Assembly: GCA_017889705.1 (NCBI GenBank)
Contig: JAGGAB010000027.1
Span: 1-50,050, forward strand
Length of the DNA: 50,050 bases
Direction: 5' to 3'
Source of the DNA: Bacillota bacterium
Lineage (GTDB): Bacteria; Bacillota; Negativicutes; Sporomusales; Sporomusaceae
Part shown: positions 18,320 to 27,406 of the stretch, one piece after another
How the letters are laid out: each line of letters starts with the position of its first letter
Position numbering within the stretch: position 1 is the stretch's first letter
Notes under the pieces: model-generated
Seen by the model: the letters and a program-made list of their open reading frames with translations, nothing else
The model's database searches: none
Told to the model about the DNA's origin: nothing
Made by a program: the position numbers and the translations under genes

Positions 18320-19738
18320 ATGATGCTGAATCGATTACCTCGCCGCGATTGGACAAATTGTCTTGTCACTATAGTTATAGTATTAGCCGCTTGTATTGTA
18401 CGAGAAATATTTTTAAACTCTTTGGGTAGAAGTCTCCCCTACGTAACCTTCTACCCAGCGGTAACGTTAGCAGCAATCTATGGGGGATTTTATGCCGGTA
18501 TAACAGCAATGCTCCTGTCTATCATGATAACGGGTTTCTGGATAATAGGGTTTAACCAATTAGCAACGCTATCTACTACTGAATGGTTGGTACAAGCTGC
18601 CTTTCCGCTACTCTGCACAATAATTTCCTACGCTATTGAATCACTGTACCGCGCTCGATCGCATGACCAAGAAAAGACTAAACAATTACTTGAGATAAAT
18701 GAAGAATTAATCCGTCAAAAGCAAAACTATCAATCATTAGTCGAAAATCTGCCTTTTATAATAACGCGATTTGATGAGGAACTTAAGTTTCTATACGCCA
18801 ACCCCGCATTTGAAAAAATGAGCAATCGAAAAACCGCTGAAGTTTTAGGAAAAAGGTGGAATGAAATAGGAGCTCAGTCCGCAATGTATGAACCGTTGAT
18901 TTCTCATTGCAAGACTGCTTTGGCAACTAAAAAAACCGTTGAATGTGAGATTGCCCATACCGCACCAGATGAAACAAAATATTATCATAATGTTATAATC
19001 CCTGAATCGGAAAAGGGCGGAATTGATCATACAGTATTGGTTATAACTCATGATCTTACTTTACAAAAGCAAATGCAAAAAGAATTATTAAGGTTAGACC
19101 GACTTAACATCATCGGTGAAATGGCCGCTAGTATTGGCCATGAACTCCGCAACCCTCTCACAACAGTGCGCGGTTATCTCCAATTTTTCACAAAGAAAGA
19201 AAAATTTGCTGACTACAACGAACAATTCAATACAATGATTGAAGAACTTGATAGGGCTAATTCGATAATTACCGAATTTTTGTCACTAGCCAAAAACAAA
19301 GCCGTCAACATGGAATGTTGCAATTTGAATGATAATATCCATGCAATCATTCCTTTACTACAAGCTGATGCAGCGCACTCCAAACACACCATAAAATTGG
19401 AATTAAGTGATATTCCCAACCTTACCATGGATAAGAAAGAAATAAGACAAGTCCTGCTGAACCTAGTTCGAAATGCTATAGAAGCAACGCCGTCCGGCGG
19501 AACAATAACAGTAAAAACAGAACGCATTAATCAACAGGTAGTTTTATATGTACAAGATACAGGCCCTGGAATTCCGCAAGATATTATTTACAAGTTAGGT
19601 ACGCCGTTTGTAACCACTAAGGATTTTGGCACCGGGCTTGGATTATCGGTATGTTATCGAATTGCTGACCGGCACAATGCCAAGTTGGAAGTTGAGACAA
19701 GTTCTAACGGAACAACATTTTTGCTGAAATTCAATTAG
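18320..19738 (+). CDS. Orphan membrane sensor histidine kinase (DUF4118-like / PAS / HisKA / HATPase)
   Basis: A 472-residue sensor kinase. Three or four membrane segments fill residues 10-110 with the F-Y-P-A-V-T-L-A-A-I-Y-G-G pattern of DUF4118/MASE-like sensor regions. A PAS domain follows (about 130-245), then the phosphorylated His274 in S-I-G-H-E-L-R-N-P-L, and an ATPase domain with N-L-V-R-N-A-I-E-A (N box), D-T-G-P-G-I-P (G1) and G-T-G-L-G-L-S-V (G2). The H-box segment is of the type seen in Bacillus and clostridial sporulation kinases (KinA/KinE-like). No response regulator is adjacent, which also fits a phosphorelay kinase. Two consecutive ATG codons compete as the start. The signal is unknown. 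Confidence 0.9.
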   Translation: MMLNRLPRRDWTNCLVTIVIVLAACIVREIFLNSLGRSLPYVTFYPAVTLAAIYGGFYAGITAMLLSIMITGFWIIGFNQLATLSTTEWLVQAAFPLLCTIISYAIESLYRARSHDQEKTKQLLEINEELIRQKQNYQSLVENLPFIITRFDEELKFLYANPAFEKMSNRKTAEVLGKRWNEIGAQSAMYEPLISHCKTALATKKTVECEIAHTAPDETKYYHNVIIPESEKGGIDHTVLVITHDLTLQKQMQKELLRLDRLNIIGEMAASIGHELRNPLTTVRGYLQFFTKKEKFADYNEQFNTMIEELDRANSIITEFLSLAKNKAVNMECCNLNDNIHAIIPLLQADAAHSKHTIKLELSDIPNLTMDKKEIRQVLLNLVRNAIEATPSGGTITVKTERINQQVVLYVQDTGPGIPQDIIYKLGTPFVTTKDFGTGLGLSVCYRIADRHNAKLEVETSSNGTTFLLKFN

Positions 19739-19797
19739 CTGCTTTTCTCTTTATTCTCTTTCTATATTTGTAGAGTAGCTCACTTAATTACCCCCTC

Positions 19798-19849
19798 AAA
19801 AAAACGAACTCAACTCCGCACTTTAGCGCGAGTTGAGTTCGTTTTTTTA
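19798..19849 (+). terminator. Bidirectional rho-independent terminator
   Basis: An A-run, ACGAACTCAACTC and its perfect complement GAGTTGAGTTCGT, then a T-run, form a long stem. It serves the histidine kinase on the plus strand and the 107-residue gene (ending at 19883) on the minus strand. Confidence 0.92.
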
Positions 19850-19882
19850 TTAGAAATACACGGAAAAATGCCAATAACTACA

Positions 19883-20206
19883 CTAGCCTTTTTTCCCGCC
19901 GTTTAAACTCTTTTGTAGCATTTCCATGGCCGCCTGAACATCCTTCTTCGTCTTTCCGCCAACGATGATATGGTATTCCGGTTTCCACCAGGAACCGCCG
20001 GCCTTACCAAAAATAATGTTGATTTTTGGGTGCGCTTTCACTGTCTTTTTTACGCTATTAGAAATAAGGAATTTAAACAGAAAAAATATAGACAGCGATA
20101 GTTCACTACGGATAGGGTTTTGGACTCGGTACATTTTATTATCCGCTTTAATTAATGCCTTGTCGTTTATTTGCATTTGCTTTTCTTGCTTATATTGGTG
20201 TTGCAT
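19883..20206 (-). CDS. Small hypothetical protein, 107 residues
   Basis: I do not recognise this protein. It is basic, has one hydrophobic stretch near the middle (S-L-S-I-F-F-L-F-K-F-L-I) that could touch the membrane, and a C-terminal half with G-K-A-G-G-S-W-W-K-P-E-Y-H-I-I-V-G-G-K followed by a lysine-rich tail. A strong AAGGAGAG ribosome site precedes the ATG, which supports real translation. It lies between the bidirectional terminator and the zinc-ribbon gene, on the same strand as the latter but separated by 46 bp. Confidence 0.65.
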   Translation of the reverse strand: MQHQYKQEKQMQINDKALIKADNKMYRVQNPIRSELSLSIFFLFKFLISNSVKKTVKAHPKINIIFGKAGGSWWKPEYHIIVGGKTKKDVQAAMEMLQKSLNGGKKG

Positions 20207-20252
20207 GTCTACTCTCCTTAGTTAATATTCTGAAACAACCTCTGTAGCCTAA

Positions 20253-20432
20253 TCAAAAGCGCCAGCCTCTTGATGCCTCTTCATTATAAGAATAGTCATC
20301 CATAGAGTAGCCACTAGTACTGCCACATTTAGGACAACATTCTGCATATCCACCGTCACCTATTGGTTTTAGTACTGTTTGTTCTGAATCAAATACTTTT
20401 CCACATTTCGTGCATTTTATGGTTCTTCCCAT
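20253..20432 (-). CDS. Small zinc-ribbon protein
   Basis: A 59-residue protein with two C-x2-C pairs, C-T-K-C-G-K-V-F near the start and C-P-K-C-G-S-T-S in the middle, the pattern of a single zinc ribbon. It ends in an acidic/aromatic tail. AAAAGGAG before the ATG at 20432 defines the start; an in-frame ATG 48 bases further upstream has no site. Small ribbons of this kind occur as regulators or adaptors. No specific role can be given. It shares an upstream 23-bp motif with the EFR1-type gene. Confidence 0.72.
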   Translation of the reverse strand: MGRTIKCTKCGKVFDSEQTVLKPIGDGGYAECCPKCGSTSGYSMDDYSYNEEASRGWRF

Positions 20433-20475
20433 CTTTTCTCCTTTTATTATGTTATAGCATACTATATTTTTTAAT

Positions 20476-20498
20476 TTCAATATACCATAATTGCTGTA
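20476..20498 (-). promoter_or_regulatory. 23-bp motif shared with 21653-21675, upstream of the zinc-ribbon gene
   Basis: TTCAATATACCATAATTGCTGTA (read on the plus strand, split here as TTCAATATACCAT and AATTGCTGTA) recurs with one mismatch at 21653-21675. On the minus strand it lies 44-66 bp before the zinc-ribbon start codon and contains AT-rich -10-like sequence. Confidence 0.4.
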
Positions 20499-20536
20499 GC
20501 AGCATTGGTCTTTCGGTTTGAATAGTTTAGAATAGC

Positions 20537-21577
20537 TTATTTATCTGGTTTCGCAAAAGGCACTCCCGGCGCCTGATATCTGCGAAAATAACGCGTATGT
20601 GTTAACTTGCTAAAAAGAGTTCTTACTAAAGGAAACCTCATAAACTGATGGCTAATTAAGTATACCAAATAAACCGTTATTAGTATTGTTATATATTGCA
20701 TAAGATCAATCCAGCTTTTCCCGATATAATATCCAGACCAACTACTTATTAGATAAGAAATAAACGGCACAGTAGTTATATAATAAAAAAAGACTGCTAA
20801 TAGCGGGCTTACCTCAATAGCTTCGTGCGGACAATAATTCATACAAGCCATACAGCTATCGCAGGAGTATCGCCAATACGGCCGTTTTTTATCTTGCCCG
20901 GTCATTTTTATAGCCTGTTTGGGACAATATTGAGCACAAACTCCGCACCCGACACACTTATCTGATGCAAAAAATAATTTCGCTAACACAAACTGCGCCA
21001 ATACAAGATACATCAGTGAAATCGGGGCTAGCATTAACCCTAACATCAACGAAATAATTCCATTAAATTTTGTGTCTCCTCGCAGTATAAGAGCAGCAAA
21101 ACTCTTAACCTTACTTTCCGCTCGTGAAATAATATGCTCTACATTCTCCGGAGATAGCCCCCAATGAAGCGCAGTCCAATTACTAGGCATATCAATCCCC
21201 AGCACACCACGAATTTTATAGCCTTTTAACACCAGCAAGAGCGCCGCTAAATACCCGGCTGTACCTTCCATTCCTGGGAAACAAAATCCTTTCACCCTTG
21301 TTCCCGCGCGCGTCGGCAAAATTACAGCACTTGTTCCACTAGCCTTAGGAAGAAAAAATATTTGTTTTAAAATCAATATCGGAGCTGTAAAACCATGGGT
21401 TGGAAATATAAAAACACATAGTGTCCTCATATCAGTCGTAGTCTCTAACTTTGTTATTGTCACTTGCTTTAAGCTAACTGACAACCCTAAGCTTTTCGCT
21501 ATTTCAGCAAACCACAGAGCAACTTTAAAGGAATTGCCTGTACCGGTCATATAAAATACCGCTATTTTATCAAACAT
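20537..21577 (-). CDS. EFR1-type flavodoxin/ferredoxin fusion protein
   Basis: A 346-residue electron-transfer protein. The N-terminal flavodoxin-like domain begins with the FMN phosphate loop T-G-T-G-N-S at 11-16. Two 4Fe-4S clusters follow: C208, C211, C214, C218 and C239, C242, C245, C249, each in C-x2-C-x2-C-x3-C-P form. A hydrophobic segment near 176-206 and another after 262 suggest membrane contact. Such fusions are common in anaerobic Firmicutes and are annotated as EFR1 family; their partners are rarely known. It is transcribed alone on the minus strand. Confidence 0.87.
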   Translation of the reverse strand: MFDKIAVFYMTGTGNSFKVALWFAEIAKSLGLSVSLKQVTITKLETTTDMRTLCVFIFPTHGFTAPILILKQIFFLPKASGTSAVILPTRAGTRVKGFCFPGMEGTAGYLAALLLVLKGYKIRGVLGIDMPSNWTALHWGLSPENVEHIISRAESKVKSFAALILRGDTKFNGIISLMLGLMLAPISLMYLVLAQFVLAKLFFASDKCVGCGVCAQYCPKQAIKMTGQDKKRPYWRYSCDSCMACMNYCPHEAIEVSPLLAVFFYYITTVPFISYLISSWSGYYIGKSWIDLMQYITILITVYLVYLISHQFMRFPLVRTLFSKLTHTRYFRRYQAPGVPFAKPDK

Positions 21578-21652
21578 TATTGATATTCTCTCTTATCATG
21601 AAATCGTTAAAAACAGTACTGTTTGTTTTGAATCAATGTTATATCTATTGGT

Positions 21653-21675
21653 TTCAATATATCATAATTGCTGTA
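21653..21675 (-). promoter_or_regulatory. 23-bp motif shared with 20476-20498, upstream of the EFR1-type gene
   Basis: Same motif as at 20476-20498 with one base changed (TTCAATATATCAT then AATTGCTGTA). It lies 76-98 bp before the EFR1-type start codon in the same orientation. The rest of 21578-21878 shows no convincing gene; the short reading frame there has no good ribosome site. Confidence 0.4.
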
Positions 21676-21878
21676 TTATCTCAATTAGTTAACGTGTTTT
21701 ACTGCTCCTGCTTCAACATTTTTCGCCATAGCATAATAATGACGAAACCCAGTGTTCACATTTTGTCCGAATTATCAAAATAAACTTATAATTAAGAAGG
21801 TTTTTCGACAAATTCAGCGAAATACTGCTATACGCATTTAGGTAGTGCGCATATTACAAATCTATATGACAGGCAGGT

Positions 21879-24743
21879 GTGGATATTATGGGTACAGGTA
21901 ATGGTGACCTTTTGAAGCTTCCGGAAAACTATCGCAAGTTTCATGGTGAAGTAGCCCAATTCATTCCTAAGAATCGAATCTTTATTGATCCAATTCGAAC
22001 ACTGGCATATGGAGTGGATGCCAGCCTCTACCGCATAACCCCGAAAATGGTTATCAAAGTCCGCACACCCGAGGAAGTATCCTTTATTTTCAAAAAAGCC
22101 GTACAGCTTACTGTTCCTGTCACCATCAGGGCAGCAGGAACAAGCCTGTCAGGACAAGCTCTTACCGACTCAGTGCTGCTCTTGCTGGCTGGCGGTTGGA
22201 GTAATTATCAGATCGAAAATAACGGGGAAAACATCAGGCTTGAGCCAGGTATTCTCGGTGTTGAAGCCAATAACTATCTACGGCCATACTCCCGTAAAAT
22301 TGGTCCGGATCCGGCTTCAATAAACTATGCTATGATTGGCGGTATCGCCGCTAATAATGCCAGCGGCATGTGTTGCGGCACTGCCGATAACAGTTACAAA
22401 ACAATTGCTGGTATGAAGATTATTTTTATCGATGGCTCAGTATTAAATACTGCTGATCCGGCTTCCTGCCGTGATTTTATCAGTAGTCATCAAGAGCTGA
22501 TAACTGTCATTGAACAGCTTAGAGACGAAATTGACGCAGATACCGATCTCCGTAATCTCATTACCCGTAAATTCAAAATCAAAAATACAACTGGCTATGG
22601 CATCAATGCTTTTGTTGATTATCACGATCCCATCGATATTATTAGCCATCTTATGATTGGCTCAGAAGGAACACTTGGGTTTATTGCTGAGATAACGTAT
22701 AAAACTGTTGTTGACCATGCTCACAAAGCCTCTTCACTCATGATTTTTCCTGATATTAAGCAGGCATGCCTAGCTGTAATGAAACTTGAGCGCCCTTTGG
22801 TGGCAGCAGCTGAACTACTGGATAGAACCTCGCTTCGCTCAGTAGAGAATAATGAAGGAATGCCACCCTACTTAAAAGAACTCGATGATGAGGCTACTGC
22901 TCTGTTAGTTGAAATCAGGACGTCAGACAAAGCCACTTTGGAAGAAAACATTAGTAAAACCAAAGCGTGTTTAGCCGAAATACCTGTATTATTTCCAATT
23001 ACCTTTACTGACCAAAAATCAGAATACGAGAAGTTATGGAAGATTCGGTCCGGTATATTTCCGACTGTTGGCGGCATTCGTCAGCAAGGAACTTCCGTAA
23101 TTATCGAGGATGTTGCTTTTCCCAAAGAACGTTTAGCTGACGCTGTTTTAGCTTTAAGGGATTGTATGAACCGTCATGGCTATGAAGATGGCGTTATTTA
23201 TGGTCACGCATTAGACGGTAATGTTCATTTTGTCTTTACCCAGACCTTTAATGAAGCTACCGATATTGAACGTTATCAAGATTTTATTAATGACGTGTGC
23301 GGTATGGTTGTCGAACGCTTTACCGGTTCCTTAAAGGCTGAACATGGTACAGGCCGGAATATGGCACCTTTTGTTGAGTTAGAATGGGGCAAAAAAGCGT
23401 ATACATATATGAAACAGTTAAAACATGCCTTTGACCCATATGCCCTCCTTAATCCTGATGTTGTGATTACAAATAATCCTGCTGTATATGTAGAAAATCT
23501 TAAAATCATGCCTCCGGTTGATGAGATTGTCGATAAATGTATGGAGTGCGGCTTCTGCGAATCCTATTGCCCATCTCACAATTTAACAAGCACTCCACGC
23601 CAACGGATAGCCGTCCATCGTGAGATTGCACGCTTGCGTAAAGAGGACTTCCAAAACGAACTGTTGCTGCGCTTAGAAAATGATTATTCCTATTTTGGTG
23701 ATATGACATGCGCAACTGATGGTTTATGTCAAACAGCCTGCCCACTGTCGATAAACACAGGTAGTTTTACCAAATTTATGCGCTCCACCAAAGCTACAAA
23801 ACAGGAACGCAAAATAGCTAAGTTTTTGGCGCGAAATTTCAGTGGTGTTACCTCTTTAGCAAAACTTGGATTAGCAGGTGCCCATCTTGCTCATACTGCG
23901 CTGGGAACTTGTGCGATTGGCGCTTTGGCCAAAACAGCCCGTTCTGTCAGCGGTAACAAAATTCCTAAATGGAATAAGTGGCTGCCTAAAGCAAGTGCAA
24001 GCATAGCACAGCCAACTGTCTCTCAAAATGACAGACCGAAAGTTGTATACTTTCCCAGCTGTGTAAGTCGCACCATGGGGCCGGCTAAAGACGATCAAGA
24101 CCAACGCTCCCTTCACCAGGTTATGCTGTCTCTTCTTAACAAAGGGGGCTATACTGTTATCTTCCCGCCCAACATGGAGGCTCTATGCTGCGGAATGCCT
24201 TTTGAAAGCAAAGGGCTTTTTGAAACCGCAGACGAGTTAAGCGCAACTTTGGAAAAAGCGCTGTTAGAATGCAGCAACAATGGCGCATACCCAATACTGT
24301 GCGATACCAGTCCTTGTGTCTATCGGATGAAACGGGTAATGGACAAACGCTTGAATATCTTAGATACGGTTGAGTTCATTTATGACAATCTACTTAACGA
24401 GTTGAATTTGCATAAATCAGCAGAAACCGTGGCAGTACATGTAACCTGTAGTGCTACCAAGATGGGGCTTACAGAAAAATTCCGCTCAATCGCCGAAGCT
24501 TGTGCGCAAAAAGTTATCATGCCTGAAAAAGTTAAATGCTGCGGTTTTGCCGGTGACAAAGGCTTTGAGGTGCCTGAGTTAAATGAATCTGCGCTTGAAC
24601 ATTTAAAAGAATCGTTACCGCCAGACTGTACCTGTGGTTTTTCCAATAGCCGGACATGTGAGATCGGCCTAGCTGATCAGAGTGGACTAAGTTATCAATC
24701 GATAGCTTATCTTGTCGACCGTTGCTGCACCGGCAAAAAATAG
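21879..24743 (+). CDS. Large FAD/Fe-S dehydrogenase of the GlcD-GlcF / YdiJ fusion type
   Basis: A 954-residue flavoprotein that should oxidise a D-2-hydroxy acid such as D-lactate or D-2-hydroxyglutarate and pass electrons on through Fe-S clusters. Residues about 45-270 form the PCMH-type FAD domain (R-A-A-G-T-S-L-S-G-Q-A and I-G-G-I-A-A-N-N-A-S-G-M). The FAD-oxidase C-terminal domain follows to about 540 (G-H-A-L-D-G-N-V-H-F; E-H-G-T-G-R-N). Two 4Fe-4S motifs come next (C-M-E-C-G-F-C-E-S-Y-C-P; C-A-T-D-G-L-C-Q-T-A-C-P), then the CCG domain with C-C-G-M-P and C-C-G-F-A-G-D-K-G. The start is GTG at 21879 or the in-frame ATG at 21888; ribosome sites are weak for both. It stands alone. Confidence 0.88.
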   Translation: MDIMGTGNGDLLKLPENYRKFHGEVAQFIPKNRIFIDPIRTLAYGVDASLYRITPKMVIKVRTPEEVSFIFKKAVQLTVPVTIRAAGTSLSGQALTDSVLLLLAGGWSNYQIENNGENIRLEPGILGVEANNYLRPYSRKIGPDPASINYAMIGGIAANNASGMCCGTADNSYKTIAGMKIIFIDGSVLNTADPASCRDFISSHQELITVIEQLRDEIDADTDLRNLITRKFKIKNTTGYGINAFVDYHDPIDIISHLMIGSEGTLGFIAEITYKTVVDHAHKASSLMIFPDIKQACLAVMKLERPLVAAAELLDRTSLRSVENNEGMPPYLKELDDEATALLVEIRTSDKATLEENISKTKACLAEIPVLFPITFTDQKSEYEKLWKIRSGIFPTVGGIRQQGTSVIIEDVAFPKERLADAVLALRDCMNRHGYEDGVIYGHALDGNVHFVFTQTFNEATDIERYQDFINDVCGMVVERFTGSLKAEHGTGRNMAPFVELEWGKKAYTYMKQLKHAFDPYALLNPDVVITNNPAVYVENLKIMPPVDEIVDKCMECGFCESYCPSHNLTSTPRQRIAVHREIARLRKEDFQNELLLRLENDYSYFGDMTCATDGLCQTACPLSINTGSFTKFMRSTKATKQERKIAKFLARNFSGVTSLAKLGLAGAHLAHTALGTCAIGALAKTARSVSGNKIPKWNKWLPKASASIAQPTVSQNDRPKVVYFPSCVSRTMGPAKDDQDQRSLHQVMLSLLNKGGYTVIFPPNMEALCCGMPFESKGLFETADELSATLEKALLECSNNGAYPILCDTSPCVYRMKRVMDKRLNILDTVEFIYDNLLNELNLHKSAETVAVHVTCSATKMGLTEKFRSIAEACAQKVIMPEKVKCCGFAGDKGFEVPELNESALEHLKESLPPDCTCGFSNSRTCEIGLADQSGLSYQSIAYLVDRCCTGKK

Positions 24744-24834
24744 ACTCCTCACGTCCTTAGTCCTGTTTAAAAAACTTGCAGGTTAATCCAATTCAAGTCA
24801 ATAACGTCCTACGTTTGCCTTAGTCAAAGAAAAA

Positions 24835-24866
24835 CTCCTCTTTGCACCATATTTGCCAAAGAGGAG
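24835..24866 (-). terminator. Rho-independent terminator of the asparaginase operon
   Basis: CTCCTCTTTG and CAAAGAGGAG form the stem. On the minus strand it is followed by TTTTTCTTT, so it ends the transcript that runs through the asparaginase gene. Confidence 0.82.
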
Positions 24867-24965
24867 CCAGTATCCCTACCTTAGAAAGCAATTTTCCGGA
24901 TTTGCTTGGTCGAGGCGAGGCGGTAAGTAATTTACCTTGCCTTTTAGATTTCGCTTTAGAATAAA

Positions 24966-26057
24966 TTAATATTCGTCAAATATACGCTGGATCTCCTCAG
25001 TATCATTGGTTTTCGTCAGTGCAAGCATAAGCAATATACGCGCCTTTTGCGCATTATGCATCATAGCAGTCACAAAACCTGCTTGTTTAAACTGCCCGGT
25101 TGGTGTGACAAGACCAGTTCCGACTCTTGACCCAACAACAATAGCAACGCCTTTTTGATGCGCTTCCTTGAGGCTTTTCATCGTAGCCTCAGGCATATTA
25201 GCATGCCCTACACCCGCGTTGACAATTCCTTTTGTACCTGCGGCGACAGCGGCATCAATTAATAAACCGTCAGAGCCCAGAGTTGTGTAATTCACATCAA
25301 CACGCGGTAGTGTCTTTAAATTAGATACATCAAACTCTGTTTGATATGTATGCTTTTTCAGAGGAGCAGAAACAAAGAACGGTTTGGAATTTTGCATATA
25401 ACCGAGAAAACCTGTATCAGGACACTTAAATGTAGCAACATTTGTCGTATTTGTTTTCGTTACGCCAAAAGCGCTACTAATTTGATCATTCATACAAACC
25501 ATAACGCCCTTATCTTTGGCCTCAGAGCTTGCTGCAAGCGCAACAGCATTGACCAGGTTTAGCGGACCATCCGCACTCAATCCGGTAGACGGACGCATGG
25601 ATGCGACCAAAACCACAGGCTTGTCACTTTGGACGACAAGGTTTAAAAAGTAAGCGGTCTCCTCCAGAGTATCGGTTCCGTGTGTAATAACAACACCATC
25701 AATATCTTTTGACGCAAGTAATTCATTAGTCCGTTTAGCCAGTGTCAGCCAGTTTTCAATACTAAGCTTGGAACTACCGACATTAAAAACCTGCTCGCCT
25801 GTAATATGGGCAAACTTCTCGATTTCTGGTACGGCATCAATCAGCGCCTGAATACCTACCGGCTTCATTCCGGTACTATGTCCGTAATCGGTTAGCGCCA
25901 GGCTATTAGCACCACGACTGGCTATGGTACCTCCTGTGGCTAAAATTGCAATATTCGGCTTAAGAGTATCTTCCGCCTGAGCAGGTGCCGCCAACACTGT
26001 CCCGCTAAACATGAATAATGCCGCAGACATGAGTAAAGCTGACAAAATTCTTTTCAT
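24966..26057 (-). CDS. ansB: Periplasmic type II L-asparaginase
   Basis: Hydrolyses asparagine (often also glutamine) to aspartate and ammonia. At 363 residues with a signal peptide (cleavage after V-L-A-A near 24), it is predicted to be periplasmic. The catalytic threonine motif A-T-G-G-T-I-A-S sits near residue 40 and the second signature H-G-T-D-T-L-E-E-T near residue 125. GGAGGAATC precedes the ATG. It is the last gene of an operon with a DcuC-like carrier, an M20 peptidase and a CapA-like protein, so the aspartate formed could feed C4-dicarboxylate metabolism. The symbol follows the E. coli periplasmic enzyme and is by family only. Confidence 0.92.
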   Translation of the reverse strand: MKRILSALLMSAALFMFSGTVLAAPAQAEDTLKPNIAILATGGTIASRGANSLALTDYGHSTGMKPVGIQALIDAVPEIEKFAHITGEQVFNVGSSKLSIENWLTLAKRTNELLASKDIDGVVITHGTDTLEETAYFLNLVVQSDKPVVLVASMRPSTGLSADGPLNLVNAVALAASSEAKDKGVMVCMNDQISSAFGVTKTNTTNVATFKCPDTGFLGYMQNSKPFFVSAPLKKHTYQTEFDVSNLKTLPRVDVNYTTLGSDGLLIDAAVAAGTKGIVNAGVGHANMPEATMKSLKEAHQKGVAIVVGSRVGTGLVTPTGQFKQAGFVTAMMHNAQKARILLMLALTKTNDTEEIQRIFDEY

Positions 26058-26087
26058 ACAGATTCCTCCAAGAAAGTTATTGTGAAA

Positions 26088-27389
26088 TTATATAGAGCTC
26101 TGCAATCGTATATAACCCCGTCCGTCTTTAATTTCTATTTTCGTTTCATATTCTGCCGAAAGTTGGGCTAAGTCTTTTAAAATGCGCTCACCGTCTTCGA
26201 CAGTAGCTAATTCCGGCCTGCCCTTTCTTGATCGCTTTTTCTCAAAACCGAGTGTAATCGGAATAATCTCCACGCAATCAATTTCTCCGTCTTCCACTTT
26301 AAACGAGACGATAACCGATTCAAAAACCTTGCGGTTCACTGCCAACCCTTTTGTCCCATTGCCGCTGCGCGCATCAAATCCATCCGAAGGCGTATTATCC
26401 GCGCCTAAGCCGTAAATATCATAGAAATCAGCTGGCTGCCTTTCAACTGAATCGTTTTGGATGATAAAATCGCCCAAGCTATAAAATATCGGATGATTTT
26501 TATAGACTTCGAAGCCTCTCAAAATGTGTGGCCCGTGCCCAAGATAAGCATGAGCGCCGCTGTCGATACATAATCTGGCAAAATCGCGGGTAAAATTGGC
26601 GGATATATCCTTTGTTGCCCCTTTAAATTCATGGACATGATGACTTACTAGCACGACATCAGCCTGACGTTTCGCTTCGTTAATCGCTTTTACAATGCGC
26701 TCCGCATCTTTTTTATTGTACGTAGTAACCGAGCCTTTATCGCCGACTTCAAAACGGATACTACCAATAGCGAAACCTTCTTCCGGTTTCGCGAACCCTT
26801 CTCTTTCCAATTGCAAGCGCCGGGCGTTGACATCTGTTTTATTTACGATTGTTTTCAATGTCTCGATATCTTCTTTAGGCAGATAATGTATCGCATTAAA
26901 CCGCAACATATTGATTCCCGGACGACCTTTAACATCCGGTCGCTGCTCACCGGCAATATGCCAGTCTTTACCGGTAGAGCATACGCTAATCAGTGCAACC
27001 CGTCCCTCTGGCGTGTCCAGGTATTGGGGCTGGCTTGCTTCCGCCATGTTATTACCGACACCGGCATAAATACATTCTGCATTATCCAAGTGCCTCATAG
27101 TGGTTAATAACCCTTCTTGCCCCCAGTCCAGCGCGTGATTGGTAGCACAGGCATACATGTTAAAGCCGAGCCATTTTAAATCCTGTATAACCGCCGGGCG
27201 GGCCGCAACCCAAGTTCCACCACTAACAGCAGCGGGAGCTACCTCAAAATCATGAATTTGCAATTCGAAATTTGTAAACTTGACATCCGCTTGTTCTAAC
27301 AAAGTCTTGATTTTCAGGCAACTTTCATCATTACGCGGCAACCGCTGCGTAAGTAATGCATCGCCTGTTGCAACAACAGAAATTGACAT
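26088..27389 (-). CDS. CapA/PgsA-like metallophosphatase-fold protein
   Basis: A 433-residue member of the CapA family (calcineurin-like phosphoesterase fold). CapA/PgsA proteins belong to poly-gamma-glutamate capsule synthesis, but many relatives are free-standing. Visible landmarks are the opening V-A-T-G-D-A-L-L, F-T-N-F-E-L-Q, C-A-T-N-H-A-L-D-W-G, S-H-H-V-H-E-F and G-H-G-P-H-I-L-R-G, which hold the metal-binding Asp, Asn and His. There is no N-terminal anchor, unlike classic CapA, so it is probably cytoplasmic. GGAGG before the ATG at 27389 sets the start. It lies 17 bp after the M20 peptidase stop and 30 bp before the asparaginase. A role in breaking or modifying a gamma-glutamyl or aspartyl compound is possible; this is inference. 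Confidence 0.85.
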   Translation of the reverse strand: MSISVVATGDALLTQRLPRNDESCLKIKTLLEQADVKFTNFELQIHDFEVAPAAVSGGTWVAARPAVIQDLKWLGFNMYACATNHALDWGQEGLLTTMRHLDNAECIYAGVGNNMAEASQPQYLDTPEGRVALISVCSTGKDWHIAGEQRPDVKGRPGINMLRFNAIHYLPKEDIETLKTIVNKTDVNARRLQLEREGFAKPEEGFAIGSIRFEVGDKGSVTTYNKKDAERIVKAINEAKRQADVVLVSHHVHEFKGATKDISANFTRDFARLCIDSGAHAYLGHGPHILRGFEVYKNHPIFYSLGDFIIQNDSVERQPADFYDIYGLGADNTPSDGFDARSGNGTKGLAVNRKVFESVIVSFKVEDGEIDCVEIIPITLGFEKKRSRKGRPELATVEDGERILKDLAQLSAEYETKIEIKDGRGYIRLQSSI

Positions 27390-27406
27390 CTTTATCGCCT
27401 CCAATT

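Noticed and set aside
26088..27389. Poly-gamma-glutamate capsule operon
   Set aside because: Only a CapA-like gene is present; CapB- and CapC-type synthesis genes are absent and the protein lacks a membrane anchor.
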